From assembly GCA_009469585.1 (NCBI GenBank), contig SSXW01000018.1, positions 1 through 64,000 of the forward strand: 64,000 bases of DNA, written 5' to 3'. A program made the position numbers and the translations under genes. The notes beneath the pieces are model-generated. The model was given only the letters and a program-made list of their open reading frames with translations, was not told where the DNA came from and searched no databases. This document shows, piece after piece, positions 25,470-36,614 of this stretch (the first letter of the stretch is position 1; every line of letters begins with the position of its first letter). Origin of the DNA: Dechloromonas sp. Dech2017 (GTDB lineage Bacteria; Pseudomonadota; Gammaproteobacteria; Burkholderiales; Rhodocyclaceae).

Positions 25470-26243
25470 GTGCGCGCACAGACACTGCCGGCCCAGGCCG
25501 GCTGGAAATGGATTTTCGGCGGCTTCGCCATTTTTCGCCGCAACCCGGTGGTGCTCGGCATGCTGGTCGTCACCTACTGGATGACCGTCGTCTTCCTCAA
25601 CGTCCTGCCGCTGGTCGGCGCCCTGGCCGCTTCGCTGGCCATCCCCGGGCTGTCGGTCGGCCTGATGCAGGCCGCCCGCAACATCGAGCGCGGCCAGCTG
25701 GTGGGCCTGCAGACGCTGTACGGCAGCTTCAAGGACAACCCGCGCACCCTGCTCGCCCTCGGCGCCACCTACCTGTGCGCGACGCTGGGCATCCTGTCGA
25801 TGTCGGCCCTGCTCGACGGCGGCGGCCTGCTCCGCTTCATGCTGTCGAGCAGCCCGGCCGAGCGGGCGGCGTTCGAGGATGCCGATTTCTTCCTGCCCGC
25901 CCTCTTCGTGCTGGTCGCCATCGTCCCGGTCATCATGGCCTACTGGTTCGCCCCGGTGCTCGCCGCCTGGCATAGGCTGTCGCTCGGCCGCTCGCTGTTC
26001 TTCAGCTTCATGGCCTGCTGGATGAACTGGCGGCCCTTCCTGGCCTACGGCCTGGGCCTGGCGGTGGTCGCCGGCGTCATCCCCGGCATTTTCCTCGGCC
26101 TGTTGCTGGTCATCCTGCCGGCCGGCGCCAGTTTCGCGACGGCGCTGGTCACCGTGCCCATGCTGATGATCATCGCCCCGGTCATCTTCGCCAGTTTCTA
26201 CGCCTGCTACCGCGACATCTTCGGCATTTCCGAAATTGTCTGA
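25470..26243 (+). CDS. BPSS1780-like membrane protein, paralogue
   Basis: A 257-residue membrane protein with an N-terminus (WKWIFGGFAIFRRNPVVLGMLVVTYW) and a loop (VIMAYWFAPVLAAWHRLSLGRSLFFSFMACWMNWRPF) that parallel the upstream protein. It probably starts with GTG at 25470. Its last 8 bases overlap nadD. Tandem duplication of the family is likely. The function is unknown. Confidence 0.85.
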   Translation: MRAQTLPAQAGWKWIFGGFAIFRRNPVVLGMLVVTYWMTVVFLNVLPLVGALAASLAIPGLSVGLMQAARNIERGQLVGLQTLYGSFKDNPRTLLALGATYLCATLGILSMSALLDGGGLLRFMLSSSPAERAAFEDADFFLPALFVLVAIVPVIMAYWFAPVLAAWHRLSLGRSLFFSFMACWMNWRPFLAYGLGLAVVAGVIPGIFLGLLLVILPAGASFATALVTVPMLMIIAPVIFASFYACYRDIFGISEIV

Positions 26244-26889
26244 GCCGCTCGGCCTCTTCGGCGGTACCTTCGACCCGGTGCATTTCGGCCACCTCAGGCT
26301 GGCCGAGGAGTCGATCGACCACCTCGACCTGGCCGGCGTGCGCTGGATTCCCGCCGGCCAGCCGCCGCACCGCGGGGTGCCGCAGGTGACCGCCGAACAG
26401 CGCCTGGAGATGGTGCGGCGGTCGACGGCAAATAACAGCAAATTTTCAATTGACGCCAGCGAGGTGGCGGCGGCGGCGCCGAGCTACACCGTGCATACGC
26501 TGGAGCGCCTGCGCCGCGAACTGGGCGACGGGCCGTCGCTGGTCCTGCTGGTCGGCGCCGACGCCTTCGCCGGCTTGCCGACCTGGCACCGCTGGCGCGA
26601 CATCTTCGCGCTGGCCCACGTCGCTGTCTCGCATCGCCCCGGCTTTCCGGTCGAGGCGGCCAGCCTGCCGCAGGATCTGGCCGGCGAATTCGCCGACCGT
26701 CGGCTGGCCGACGCGGCCGGGCTCAAACAGGCCCCGGCCGGCGGCATCGTCACCTTCGCCATGACCCAGCTCGCCATTTCGGCGACGCAGATCCGCCGCT
26801 TGCTGGCCAACGGGCAGTCGGCCCGCTATTTGCTGCCGGACGGCGTTCTCGACTATATTCAAGCCAACCAACTCTACAAAAGTACCTGA
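26236..26889 (+). CDS. nadD: Nicotinate-nucleotide adenylyltransferase
   Basis: A 217-residue enzyme that adenylates nicotinate mononucleotide to deamido-NAD in NAD synthesis. The HIGH-type motif GGTFDPVHFGHL is at residues 9-20, followed by WIPAGQPPHR and, near the end, ISATQIR. It probably starts with TTG at 26236, inside the end of the preceding gene. Its stop overlaps the start of rsfS by one base. A dispersed repeat encodes STANNSKFS at about residues 62-70, with the surrounding family pattern retained. Confidence 0.96.
   Translation: MSEPLGLFGGTFDPVHFGHLRLAEESIDHLDLAGVRWIPAGQPPHRGVPQVTAEQRLEMVRRSTANNSKFSIDASEVAAAAPSYTVHTLERLRRELGDGPSLVLLVGADAFAGLPTWHRWRDIFALAHVAVSHRPGFPVEAASLPQDLAGEFADRRLADAAGLKQAPAGGIVTFAMTQLAISATQIRRLLANGQSARYLLPDGVLDYIQANQLYKST
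26417..26447 (+). repeat. Dispersed repeat inside nadD
   Basis: GGCGGTCGACGGCAAATAAC followed by GCAAATTTTC one helical turn later. It is read in a different frame from the cobQ copy. Nearly the same sequence occurs in cobT at 6619. Confidence 0.7.
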
Positions 26890-27254
26890 TGGACATCCGC
26901 AAGCTGCAAAAAATCGTCGTTTCCGCCCTCGAGGACATCAAGGGCAAGGACATCGAAGTCATCAACACCACCAAGCTGACCTCGATGTTCGATCGCCTGG
27001 TCATCGCCACCGGCGATTCCAACCGCCAGGTCAACGCCCTGGCCAACAACGTGCAGGAGAAGGTCAAGGAGGCCGGCGCCGAGGTGCTGTCCACCGAAGG
27101 CGAGGACGCTGGCGAATGGGTGCTGGTCGACCTCGGTGACATCGTCGTGCACGTCATGCAGCCCCTGGTCCGCCAGCACTACAACCTGGAAGAGCTGTGG
27201 CAGACGACGCCGGCCCAGCGCCGCAAGGCCGTGGAGCAGGCTGCCAAGGAATGA
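26889..27254 (+). CDS. rsfS: Ribosome silencing factor RsfS
   Basis: A 121-residue protein that binds ribosomal protein uL14 (L14) and blocks subunit joining when translation should be reduced. The family signature [36 protein letters not shown] is present, then [20 protein letters not shown] and YNLEELW. Coupled to nadD (one-base overlap) and to rlmH (ATGA overlap), the conserved order of this operon in proteobacteria. Confidence 0.97.
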   Translation: MDIRKLQKIVVSALEDIKGKDIEVINTTKLTSMFDRLVIATGDSNRQVNALANNVQEKVKEAGAEVLSTEGEDAGEWVLVDLGDIVVHVMQPLVRQHYNLEELWQTTPAQRRKAVEQAAKE

Positions 27255-27721
27255 AGCTGAGCGTGCTCGCCGTCGGCCATCGCCAGCCCGGGTGGGTGAA
27301 CGATGGCTGCGCCGAGTACCTCAAGCGCATGCCGCGCGAACTGCCGGCCAGCGTCACCGAAATCAAGCCGGAAGGACGCGGTTCGAAGAGCCGCGAACAA
27401 CTGCTCGCCGCCGAGAAGGGCCGCATCCGCGAGGCCCTGGGCGCCGGTAGCCGGCTGGTCGTGCTCGACGAAAAGGGCGACGACCTGACCACCCTGCAAC
27501 TGGCCCGCCGCCTCGAGGCGTGGATGCTCGACGGGCGCGACGTCGCCCTGCTGATCGGCGGTGCCGACGGCCTCGACGAGGAATTCAAGCAACAGGCCGA
27601 CGACCGCCTGCGCCTGTCCAGCCTCACCCTGCCGCACGGCATGGCCCGGCTGCTGCTGTGCGAACAGCTCTACCGGGCGGTCAGCGTGCTGAAAAACCAC
27701 CCCTATCACCGGGAGGGATGA
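27251..27721 (+). CDS. rlmH: 23S rRNA pseudouridine1915 N3-methyltransferase RlmH
   Basis: A 156-residue SPOUT-class methyltransferase that modifies pseudouridine 1915 of 23S rRNA in assembled 70S ribosomes. Knot-forming SAM-binding sequences LLIGGADGL and [19 protein letters not shown], and the closing NHPYHR, are all present. The length equals that of the E. coli enzyme. It starts inside the end of rsfS and ends one base into maf. Confidence 0.97.
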   Translation: MKLSVLAVGHRQPGWVNDGCAEYLKRMPRELPASVTEIKPEGRGSKSREQLLAAEKGRIREALGAGSRLVVLDEKGDDLTTLQLARRLEAWMLDGRDVALLIGGADGLDEEFKQQADDRLRLSSLTLPHGMARLLLCEQLYRAVSVLKNHPYHREG

Positions 27722-28326
27722 TGCGCCTCTATCTTGCCTCGCGCAGCCCGCGCCGCCGCGAATTGCTGCACCAGATCGGCATCGATTTCGATACCGTGGT
27801 CTTCCGCGACGGCCTGCGGGCCGACAGCGAAACCGACGAAACACCGCTGGCCGGGGAGGATCCGGTCGACTACGTCAGCCGGGTCACCCACGCCAAGGCC
27901 GTGCACGGCCTGCAGATCGTCCAGGAGCGGCGCCTGCCGACGCGGCCGGTGCTGGCCGCCGACACCACCCTCGAACTGGACGGCGAGATCATCGGCAAGC
28001 CGGTCGACATGGCCGACGCCGCGGCCATCCTGCGCCGCCTGTCGGGGCGCACGCACCGCGTGCTGACCGGGGTGGCGATCAACCACCTGGGGCGCGCCGA
28101 GTACCTGCTGTCGCGCAGCGAGGTCAGCTTCCGCTCCCTCGACGACGACGAGATCCGCCACTACGTGATGAGCGGCGAGCCGATGGACAAGGCCGGCGCC
28201 TACGGCATCCAGGGCCGGGCCGGGCTGTTCGTTTCACACCTCGCCGGCAGCTACACCGGCGTCATGGGACTGCCCGTCTGCGAGACCGGCGAACTGCTCA
28301 AGCGGCTGGGCTTCCGGCCGCTGTGA
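27721..28326 (+). CDS. maf: Maf family nucleoside triphosphate pyrophosphatase
   Basis: A 201-residue house-cleaning enzyme that hydrolyses non-canonical or dTTP/UTP-type nucleotides to monophosphates. LASRSPRRRELL is at residues 4-15, and VLAADTTLELDGEIIGKP and GEPMDKAGAYGIQG are family motifs. Two ATG codons are adjacent (27718 and 27721); the second is better spaced from GGGAGGG. It ends the nadD-rsfS-rlmH-maf run; rng, which usually follows, is 5.4 kb away here. Confidence 0.95.
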   Translation: MRLYLASRSPRRRELLHQIGIDFDTVVFRDGLRADSETDETPLAGEDPVDYVSRVTHAKAVHGLQIVQERRLPTRPVLAADTTLELDGEIIGKPVDMADAAAILRRLSGRTHRVLTGVAINHLGRAEYLLSRSEVSFRSLDDDEIRHYVMSGEPMDKAGAYGIQGRAGLFVSHLAGSYTGVMGLPVCETGELLKRLGFRPL

Positions 28327-28332
28327 GGCGGT

Positions 28333-28375
28333 TGCGGTCGACCGGAAATTCCGGCCGATTTTGCCGTCGACCGCG
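28333..28375. repeat. Inverted pair of the dispersed repeat between convergent genes
   Basis: TGCGGTCGACCGGAAA at the left and TTTTGCCGTCGACCGC at the right are two copies of the core facing each other around TTCCGGCCGA. The pair lies between the stops of maf and the enoyl-CoA hydratase gene, and can form a hairpin suited to ending transcription from both sides. Confidence 0.8.
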
Positions 28376-28383
28376 GCACTCGC

Positions 28384-29157
28384 TCAGCGGTTCTTGAACA
28401 CCGCCTGGCGCTTGTCGACGAAGGCGGCCATGCCTTCCTTCTGGTCTTCCAGCGCGAAGGCGGCGTGGAAGGCGCGGCGTTCGAAGAGCAGGCCCTCGTT
28501 GAGCGAGGATTCGAAGGCGCGGTTGACCGACTCCTTGATCATCATGACCACCGGCAGCGAGTAGCCGGCGATGGTGGCGGCGGCCTTCAGGGTTTCGGCG
28601 AGCAGCTGGTCGGCCGGGATGACGCGGGCGACCAGGCCGGATTTTTCGGCTTCGGCGGCGTCCATCAGGCGGCCGGTCAGGCAGAGGTCCATGGCCTTGG
28701 CCTTGCCGACGGCGCGCGGCAATCTTTGCGTTCCGCCGGCCCCGGGCAGGGTGCCGAGCTTGATCTCGGGCTGGCCGAAGCGGGCGCTGTCGGCGGCGTA
28801 GATCAGGTCGCACATCATCGCCAGTTCGCAGCCGCCGCCCAGCGCGAAGCCGGCAACGGCGGCGATGACCGGCTTCCTGGCCGTCTTGAGGCGCTCCCAG
28901 TTGCGGGTGATGAAATCGGTCCGGTAGGCGTGCATGTAGTCGAAATCCTTCATGAAGCCGATGTCGGCGCCGGCCGCGAAGGCTTTCTCGTTGCCGGTGA
29001 GGACGATGCAGCCGATATTTTCGTCGGCCTCGAAGGCGTCGATGGCGGCGCCTATGCCGTCGACGACGTCGTTGTTCAGCGCGTTCATGGCCTGCGGCCG
29101 GTTGATGCGGATCAGGCCGACCTTGCCGTGGATTTCGCTCAATACCACTTGGGACAT
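28384..29157 (-). CDS. Enoyl-CoA hydratase
   Basis: A 257-residue crotonase-fold enzyme that hydrates 2-enoyl-CoA in fatty-acid beta-oxidation. The oxyanion-hole sequence [11 protein letters not shown], the [16 protein letters not shown] segment with the first catalytic Glu region, and [19 protein letters not shown] with the second are all typical of short-chain enoyl-CoA hydratases (FadB1/PaaF-like). The start at 29157 has GAGAGAG-type purines upstream (about 29164) and gives MSQVVLSEI. It is divergent from the acetoacetyl-CoA synthetase gene, which fits joint use in acyl-CoA metabolism. Confidence 0.93.
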   Translation of the reverse strand: MSQVVLSEIHGKVGLIRINRPQAMNALNNDVVDGIGAAIDAFEADENIGCIVLTGNEKAFAAGADIGFMKDFDYMHAYRTDFITRNWERLKTARKPVIAAVAGFALGGGCELAMMCDLIYAADSARFGQPEIKLGTLPGAGGTQRLPRAVGKAKAMDLCLTGRLMDAAEAEKSGLVARVIPADQLLAETLKAAATIAGYSLPVVMMIKESVNRAFESSLNEGLLFERRAFHAAFALEDQKEGMAAFVDKRQAVFKNR

Positions 29158-29292
29158 CTCTCTCTCCTTGCGTGCGTTGGGGGCGACGGCGAGTTTAGCA
29201 GGCACACGCCTCAGGGTTTGTCCGGCTGGCGACAGTCTGGTGGATGGCTATGCTGCTAATCTTCCGGACCAAGCGACAACGATGGAGACAAC

Positions 29293-31250
<1,958 letters not shown>

Positions 31251-31254
<4 letters not shown>

Positions 31255-32372
31255 GCCCGGCGGAAGACGGCGCCGGCCAGGCGCTGGGCCAGCGTCAGGC
31301 TGCGCCGCAGGCCGGCCAGCAGGTCGCCGGCCAGGGCTCCGCAGGCCGCCGCGATGCGCTGGCTGGCCGGTGGGCTCTCGATCCACCGGTAAAACAGCGC
31401 GGCGATGCCGAGGCTGGCGGTCAACGCGAAAATCAGGCCGAAAACCACCGATGCCGGCGAGGCCGTTTCGAACTGGGCGTAGGCCGCGTTGACCAGCAGC
31501 AGCACCGGGAAGTGCACCAAAAAAATCGAGTAGGAAATGCCGCCCAGGAAGGCCAGCCCGCGGCTTTCCGGCCAGCGGCCGAGGAAGCCCTGGCGGCGGC
31601 CGACGGCGAGGAGCAGCGCGATGCCCAGGGCGAGCACGATGCGCAGCCGGAAATCGACCAGCATGGCGGCGACGACGACGGTCAGCATGACGCCCATCCA
31701 GGCCGCCAGCTGGCGGCGGTCGGAGGCCCACCAGGCGGCGGCGCCCAGGCCGTAGGAGCCGAAGAAATAGATCGCCCAGTTGTTCCACTCCGGCTGGCGG
31801 TTGAACCCGAACAGCGCCAGGCCGGCGACGGCCAGCACCAGGGCCGGCGCCACGTAGCGCCGGCGGCCGCCCCAGAGGAGCAGCGCCATCAGCGCGAAGA
31901 GCTGGAAGTCGATGGCGATGTACCAGATGCCGGCCGACAGCGCCTCGTGGCCGAGCAGGCCCTGGAGCAGGAAGACGTGGGCCAGCCACTGGGCCAGCGT
32001 GGCCCGGGCCGGGATGGCCTCGTCGTCCAGCCAGTGGTCGGCGAGGGCGGCGGCGGCGATGGCCAGGCCGAGGGCGGCCAGGTAGGGAATGACCAGGCGC
32101 AGGTAGCGTTTCCAGATCAGCGGCAGCGGCGGGCGGGCCAGGGCCTGGCCCTCGGGCGACAGGCTGCGCGCGGCGAGAAAACCGGCGGTGACGAGGAAGA
32201 CCTGCACCGCCATGCGGGCGTATTCGTAGAGCCAGCCGAACAGGCCGGGAAAGGCGTCGCGCGCCGCCGCGGCCAGCGGGCCGTAGGACGAGAAATGGTT
32301 GAGCAGGACGAGCAGGGCGGCGACGCCCTTGAGGGCGTCGATCAGCGGCATGCGGTGGGCGGGGGTACTCAT
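31251..32372 (-). CDS. Acyltransferase family 3 (OafA-like) membrane protein
   Basis: A 373-residue protein with about ten membrane helices. The N-terminal signature [20 protein letters not shown] and the later [14 protein letters not shown] match acyltransferase-3 enzymes that O-acetylate surface sugars from inside the cell membrane, and [15 protein letters not shown] is the typical late helix. The start at 32372 is preferred to 32405. The acceptor is unknown; surface polysaccharide or LPS are common for the family. Neighbouring genes give no clue. Confidence 0.88.
31416..31446 (+). repeat. Possible dispersed repeat inside the acyltransferase gene (antisense)
   Basis: GGCGGTCAACGCGAAAATCA followed by GAAAACC 11-12 bp later. 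It matches the core with two differences and could be chance because the encoded helix is ordinary. Confidence 0.4.
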
Positions 32373-32439
32373 GGGGCGGATTGTATCCGTTTTGTTGCAG
32401 TGCACAAAACGGATTTCAGGCGGGTTTTGTCAGGATTTG

Positions 32440-33711
32440 TTAAACGAAACGCGCCACGAAGGAATTGGTGTACCGGGCCGGCACATCGATCCACACCCGG
32501 TGGCCGCTGCCGGGGGCGACGGCGACCGCCTCGCCGGCCGCGTTTTCCATGCGGCCGATGGCCTGGACATGGTTGCCGGCCGGATGCACGCATTCGATGC
32601 GGTCGCCGAGGGCGAAGCGGTTCTTGACCTCGATCTGCATCAGGCCCCGGCTTTCGTCGAAGTCGATGGCGTCGCCGACGTAGAGGCTGCGGTCCGACTC
32701 GGAATGGCCGCGCAGGTAGTTCTGGTAGTCGGCGTCGTGGTGGCGCTGGTAGAAGCCGTCGGTGTAGCCGCGGTTGGCCAGGCCGTCGAGTTCGCCGAGC
32801 AGTTTCGGGTCGAGCGGGCGGCCGGCCATGGCGTCGTCGATCGCCTGGCGGTAGGCCTGGGCGGTACGGGCGACGTAGTAGGGGCTCTTGGTGCGGCCTT
32901 CGATCTTCAGCGAATCGACGCCGATGTCGACCAGCCGGTGCACGTGCTCGATGGCGCGCAGGTCCTTGGAGTTGAGGATGTAGGTGCCGTGCTCGTCTTC
33001 CTCGATCGGCATCAGCTCGCCGGGGCGCTGCTTTTCCTCGATCAGGTACTCGATTTCGTTATTCGGCGTTTTTTCCGGTTGACCGTCGGAAGTGCCAACC
33101 TTGTAGTCCCAGCGGCAGGAATTGGTGCAGGTGCCCTGGTTGGGGTCGCGGTGGTTGAAGTAGCCGGAGAGCAGGCAGCGGCCGGAGTAGGCGATGCACA
33201 GCGCGCCGTGCACGAAGACTTCGAGCTCGATGTCCGGGCATTGCTGGCGGATTTCGGCGACCTCGTCGAGCGACAGTTCGCGCGACAGGATGATGCGGGT
33301 CAGCCCCAGCTTCTTCCAGAAGCGCACCGCCGCCCAGTTGACGGTGTTCGACTGCACCGACAGATGCACCGCCTGCTCCGGCCAGGTTTCGCGCACCATG
33401 TCGATCAGCCCGGGGTCGGACATGATCAGCGCGTCCGGCTTGAGGGCGACGACCGGCGCCATGTCGGCCAGGTAGGTGGCGAGCTTGGCGTTGTGCGGGA
33501 AGATGTTGCTGACCACGAAGAACTGTTTGCCGCCGGCGTGCGCCTCGTCGATGCCCTCGCGCAGTTTGTCCAGCGTGCCGAACGCGTTGTTGCGTACGCG
33601 CAGGCTGTAGCGCGGCTGGCCGGCGTAGATGGCGTCGGCGCCAAAAGCGAAGGCCGTCCGCATCATGTCGAGGGAGCCGGCCGGGGCGAGCAGTTCGGGC
33701 GCCTTGCGCAT
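32440..33711 (-). CDS. trhP: Peptidase U32 family tRNA 5-hydroxyuridine synthase TrhP (YegQ)
   Basis: A 423-residue protein of the U32 family, now known to make 5-hydroxyuridine at position 34 of tRNAs in bacteria, using prephenate and an iron-sulfur cluster. It has the U32 signature ELEVFVHGALCIAYSGRCLL at about residues 160-180 and the cysteine cluster GTCTNSCRW. The length is near that of E. coli YegQ. The start at 33711 leaves 35 bases to the divergent rng. A dispersed repeat lies inside (residues SDGQPEKTPNNE), in a region that varies in the family. Confidence 0.92.
   Translation of the reverse strand: MRKAPELLAPAGSLDMMRTAFAFGADAIYAGQPRYSLRVRNNAFGTLDKLREGIDEAHAGGKQFFVVSNIFPHNAKLATYLADMAPVVALKPDALIMSDPGLIDMVRETWPEQAVHLSVQSNTVNWAAVRFWKKLGLTRIILSRELSLDEVAEIRQQCPDIELEVFVHGALCIAYSGRCLLSGYFNHRDPNQGTCTNSCRWDYKVGTSDGQPEKTPNNEIEYLIEEKQRPGELMPIEEDEHGTYILNSKDLRAIEHVHRLVDIGVDSLKIEGRTKSPYYVARTAQAYRQAIDDAMAGRPLDPKLLGELDGLANRGYTDGFYQRHHDADYQNYLRGHSESDRSLYVGDAIDFDESRGLMQIEVKNRFALGDRIECVHPAGNHVQAIGRMENAAGEAVAVAPGSGHRVWIDVPARYTNSFVARFV
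33053..33088 (-). repeat. Dispersed repeat inside trhP
   Basis: On the minus strand GACGGTCAACCGG, AAAAAA, then GAATAACG 11 bp later and GAAATC. It is read in a third frame as DGQPEKTPNNE. Confidence 0.7.
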
Positions 33712-33746
33712 AGTAGAATCCGGAAAAACCGCGAATTGTAGAGCGT

Positions 33747-35210
33747 ATGACCGAAGAAATCCTGATCAATTTCACGCCGCAGGAAACCCGCGTTGCCGTC
33801 ATGCAACAAGGCGTCGTCCAGGAGCTCCATATCGAGCGCACGACCAGCCACGGCCTGGTCGGCAACGTCTATCTCGGTCGCATCTGCCGCATCCTGCCCG
33901 GCATGCAGTCGGCCTTCGTCGAGATCGGCCTGGAGCGCACCGCCTTCCTGCACGTCGCCGACATCTGGCAGCCGCGCGAAATGACCCAGGAGCGGGCCAC
34001 CGAGCGGCCGATCGAGAAAATCCTCCACGAAGGGCAGAACATCGTCGTCCAGGTCGTCAAGGACCCGATCGGCACCAAGGGCGCCCGGCTGTCGACGCAG
34101 ATCTCGATCGCCGGCCGCATGCTGGTCTACTTGCCGCAGGAGAAGCACATCGGCATCTCGCAGCGTATCGAGTCCGAGGCCGAGCGCGAGGTGCTGCGCG
34201 AAAAGATCACCCGCCTGGTGCCGGCGGACGAGCCGGGCGGCTTCATCGTTAGGACCATGGCCGAGAACGCCAGCGACGAAGAATTCGCCACCGACATCGC
34301 CTACCTGCGCAAGACCTGGGCCGACATTCGCGACAAGGCGCGCACCTCGGGCCCGCCGACCGTGCTTTACCAGGAGCTGTCGCTCGGCCAGCGTGTGCTG
34401 CGCGACTTCGTCAATCCGGAAACGACGCGCATCGTCATCGACTCGCGGGAGAATTTCGCCCGCCTGAGCGGCTTCGCCGAGGAATACACGCCCGCCGTGC
34501 TGCCCCTGCTCGAGCACTACACCGGGCTGCGCCCGCTGTTCGACCTGCACGGCGTCGAGGACGAAATCCAGAAAGCCCTGGCCCGCCGCGTCGACCTCAA
34601 GTCGGGCGGCTACCTGATCATCGACCAGACCGAGGCAATGACCACCATCGACGTCAATACCGGCGGCTTCGTCGGCGTGCGCAATTTCGACGACACCATC
34701 TTCAAGACCAACCTCGAGGCGGCGCTGACCATCGCCCGCCAGCTGCGCCTGAGGAACCTCGGCGGCATCATCATCGTCGACTTCATCGATATGGAGAACG
34801 AGGAACACAAGAAAGCCGTGCTCGACGAATTCAACCGCGCCCTGGCCGCCGACCACACCCGGCTGACAGTCAACGGCTTCACCGCCCTCGGCCTGGTCGA
34901 AATGACCCGCAAGCGCACCCGCGAATCGCTGGCCCACGTGCTGTGCCAGACCTGCCCGATCTGCGGCGGCCGCGGCGAAGTGAAGACGGCACGCACCGTC
35001 GCCTACGAAATCCTCCGCGAACTGCTGCGCGAGGCGCGCCAGTTCAACGCCCGCGAATACCGCATCCTGGCCGGCCCGGCCGTCGTCGACCTCTTCCTCG
35101 ACGAGGAATCGCAGGCCCTCGCCATGCTGTCCGACTTCATCGGCAAGTCGGTTTCGCTGCAGTCCGAACCCAGTTACTCGCCCGAGCAGTACGACATTGT
35201 TTTGATGTAG
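33747..35210 (+). CDS. rng: Ribonuclease G
   Basis: A 487-residue RNase E/G family endoribonuclease for 16S rRNA 5' maturation and mRNA decay. The S1 domain (about 38-120, LVGNVYLGRICRILPGMQSAFVEIG), the 5'-sensor and DNase-I-like regions, catalytic acidic residues in IIIVDFIDME, and the zinc-link cysteines in CQTCPICGG are present. It ends at 35210, 162 bases ahead of a foreign integrase gene, so the end of rng is a candidate integration boundary. The gene itself appears intact. Confidence 0.97.
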   Translation: MTEEILINFTPQETRVAVMQQGVVQELHIERTTSHGLVGNVYLGRICRILPGMQSAFVEIGLERTAFLHVADIWQPREMTQERATERPIEKILHEGQNIVVQVVKDPIGTKGARLSTQISIAGRMLVYLPQEKHIGISQRIESEAEREVLREKITRLVPADEPGGFIVRTMAENASDEEFATDIAYLRKTWADIRDKARTSGPPTVLYQELSLGQRVLRDFVNPETTRIVIDSRENFARLSGFAEEYTPAVLPLLEHYTGLRPLFDLHGVEDEIQKALARRVDLKSGGYLIIDQTEAMTTIDVNTGGFVGVRNFDDTIFKTNLEAALTIARQLRLRNLGGIIIVDFIDMENEEHKKAVLDEFNRALAADHTRLTVNGFTALGLVEMTRKRTRESLAHVLCQTCPICGGRGEVKTARTVAYEILRELLREARQFNAREYRILAGPAVVDLFLDEESQALAMLSDFIGKSVSLQSEPSYSPEQYDIVLM

Positions 35211-35304
35211 CGTAATTTTCGTTGATCTGTGATTATGTATTTGCAAAATTACAGTTAATAATCATATAGTTGGTTTTTGTTCTGTTGATCTAAGGTGATC
35301 CTCG

Positions 35305-35310
35305 TATAAT
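35305..35310 (+). promoter_or_regulatory. Probable -10 element of the recombinase genes
   Basis: A perfect TATAAT lies 62 bases ahead of the first recombinase start, in an AT-rich leader. The matching -35 is unclear. The leader also has two direct repeats beginning GTTGATCT (35221 and 35284), possibly arm-type or regulator sites. Confidence 0.45.
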
Positions 35311-35371
35311 CGAAGCTATCAACTTTATGGTAGCTAGATGGGTAGCTACCCAAGCATTTCGAGGAGCCACC

Positions 35372-36604
35372 TTGGCCAAAATTCAAACCAACCTTCTGAC
35401 AGATATCCAGATTCGGAAGTGGATACGCGCAGGGGTTCCGCTTGCAAAGTCTGATGGCGGTGGGCTGACCTTTACCTTGTCAGCAGCAGGCGCCGCAGTC
35501 TGGGTGCTTCGATTCAGCCATGCAGGTCGACGACAGGAGGTGACCCTTGGCCGGTACCCGGACATTTCCCTCGCTGCCGCGCGTTTGATGGCAACAAAAA
35601 AGCGCCTTGCCTTGGTTGAGGGTGTTAATCCGGCAGATGAAGTGCGCAAGGCAAAAAGCCACCGTGACTGGACGGTTCGTGAACTGATCAGTGACTACAA
35701 GGGTCTGGTTTTGAGTACGTTGGCGGAGAGTACCCAGCGAAGCTACGGCCGAAATCTGAAGCGCATTGAAAACGGCATGGGTGCCATGTCTGTGCAGTCA
35801 GTTGCTCCCGCAGATGTTGTCGCACAAATTGAGCGTGTCAAGGCTGGTTGGGTAGAGTTGTTCACTCTTTGGTGTGCATTGCGCGGCATCTTCAAACACG
35901 CTGCAGGCAAAAAACTGATAGTGGCATCACCGTGTGCTGGCATTCAACTTGAAGCGGTTATTGGCAAACGCCCAGAGAAGCGCAAACGTTTGATGCTCAC
36001 TGATGAAGAAATTGCCGTACTCATGAATGCCGATATGAACCTAGAGAATCTGCTTTCTGTTCGGATTCTGTTAGCTACGGGAGTCCGCATTTCTGAACTT
36101 AACAATGCCTTGAAGGCCAACGTCCACCTCGAAGAGAGAAGGTGGCATATCCCCAAAACGAAGACAGGTAATGCAATTGATATACCGCTCTCGGAAGTTG
36201 TTACAGAGTGGTTTGAAACCTTGATTGATGTTGCCGGCAACTCAGATTACGTTCTTCCGGCTCGATCAAGAGCACGCATGGCTCGCTATGATGGTGATGC
36301 TGCAGTTTCGAAAGATGCAATGCGCGAGGCTATCGACTACTGGATCGATCAGCACTCACCCAAGATAAGACGCTTCACTCCGCATGACTTGCGAAGCACG
36401 ATGAAGAGTCACTTGAGAAAACTTGGGGTGCCTCGTGAAGTTTCGGAGATGTGCTTGAATCATAAGCTGCCAGGGGTAGAGGGTATTTACGATCAACACA
36501 CCTACTACGATGAGCGACGGGTTGCGTTGGAAAAGTGGAGCGATTTCTTGGTCGGTTTTACACCTGAGTCGGCGCGAAAGAAAGTCGGCAGTCGTAAAGA
36601 TTGA
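35372..36604 (+). CDS. Tyrosine-type site-specific recombinase (P4-like integrase)
   Basis: A 410-residue integrase. An N-terminal arm-binding domain of the P4 type (SDGGGLTFTLS, VTLGRYPDISLAAAR, about 20-85) and a core-binding domain (about 95-185) are followed by the catalytic domain with Arg239 (GVRISEL), His338 and Arg341 (HDLRSTM), His364 (LNHKLPG) and the nucleophile Tyr378 or Tyr379. I choose the TTG at 35372 because GAGGAG lies 5 bases before it; an ATG at 35327 has no ribosome site. It is located at the left edge of the island and should integrate or excise it. No tRNA is adjacent. Confidence 0.85.
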   Translation: MAKIQTNLLTDIQIRKWIRAGVPLAKSDGGGLTFTLSAAGAAVWVLRFSHAGRRQEVTLGRYPDISLAAARLMATKKRLALVEGVNPADEVRKAKSHRDWTVRELISDYKGLVLSTLAESTQRSYGRNLKRIENGMGAMSVQSVAPADVVAQIERVKAGWVELFTLWCALRGIFKHAAGKKLIVASPCAGIQLEAVIGKRPEKRKRLMLTDEEIAVLMNADMNLENLLSVRILLATGVRISELNNALKANVHLEERRWHIPKTKTGNAIDIPLSEVVTEWFETLIDVAGNSDYVLPARSRARMARYDGDAAVSKDAMREAIDYWIDQHSPKIRRFTPHDLRSTMKSHLRKLGVPREVSEMCLNHKLPGVEGIYDQHTYYDERRVALEKWSDFLVGFTPESARKKVGSRKD

Positions 36605-36614
36605 GGTATCTAGC

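Noticed and set aside
35327..35371. ATG at 35327 as the start of the first recombinase
   Set aside because: No ribosome site, and the leader contains the palindrome GGTAGCTACC; the TTG at 35372 has GAGGAG before it.
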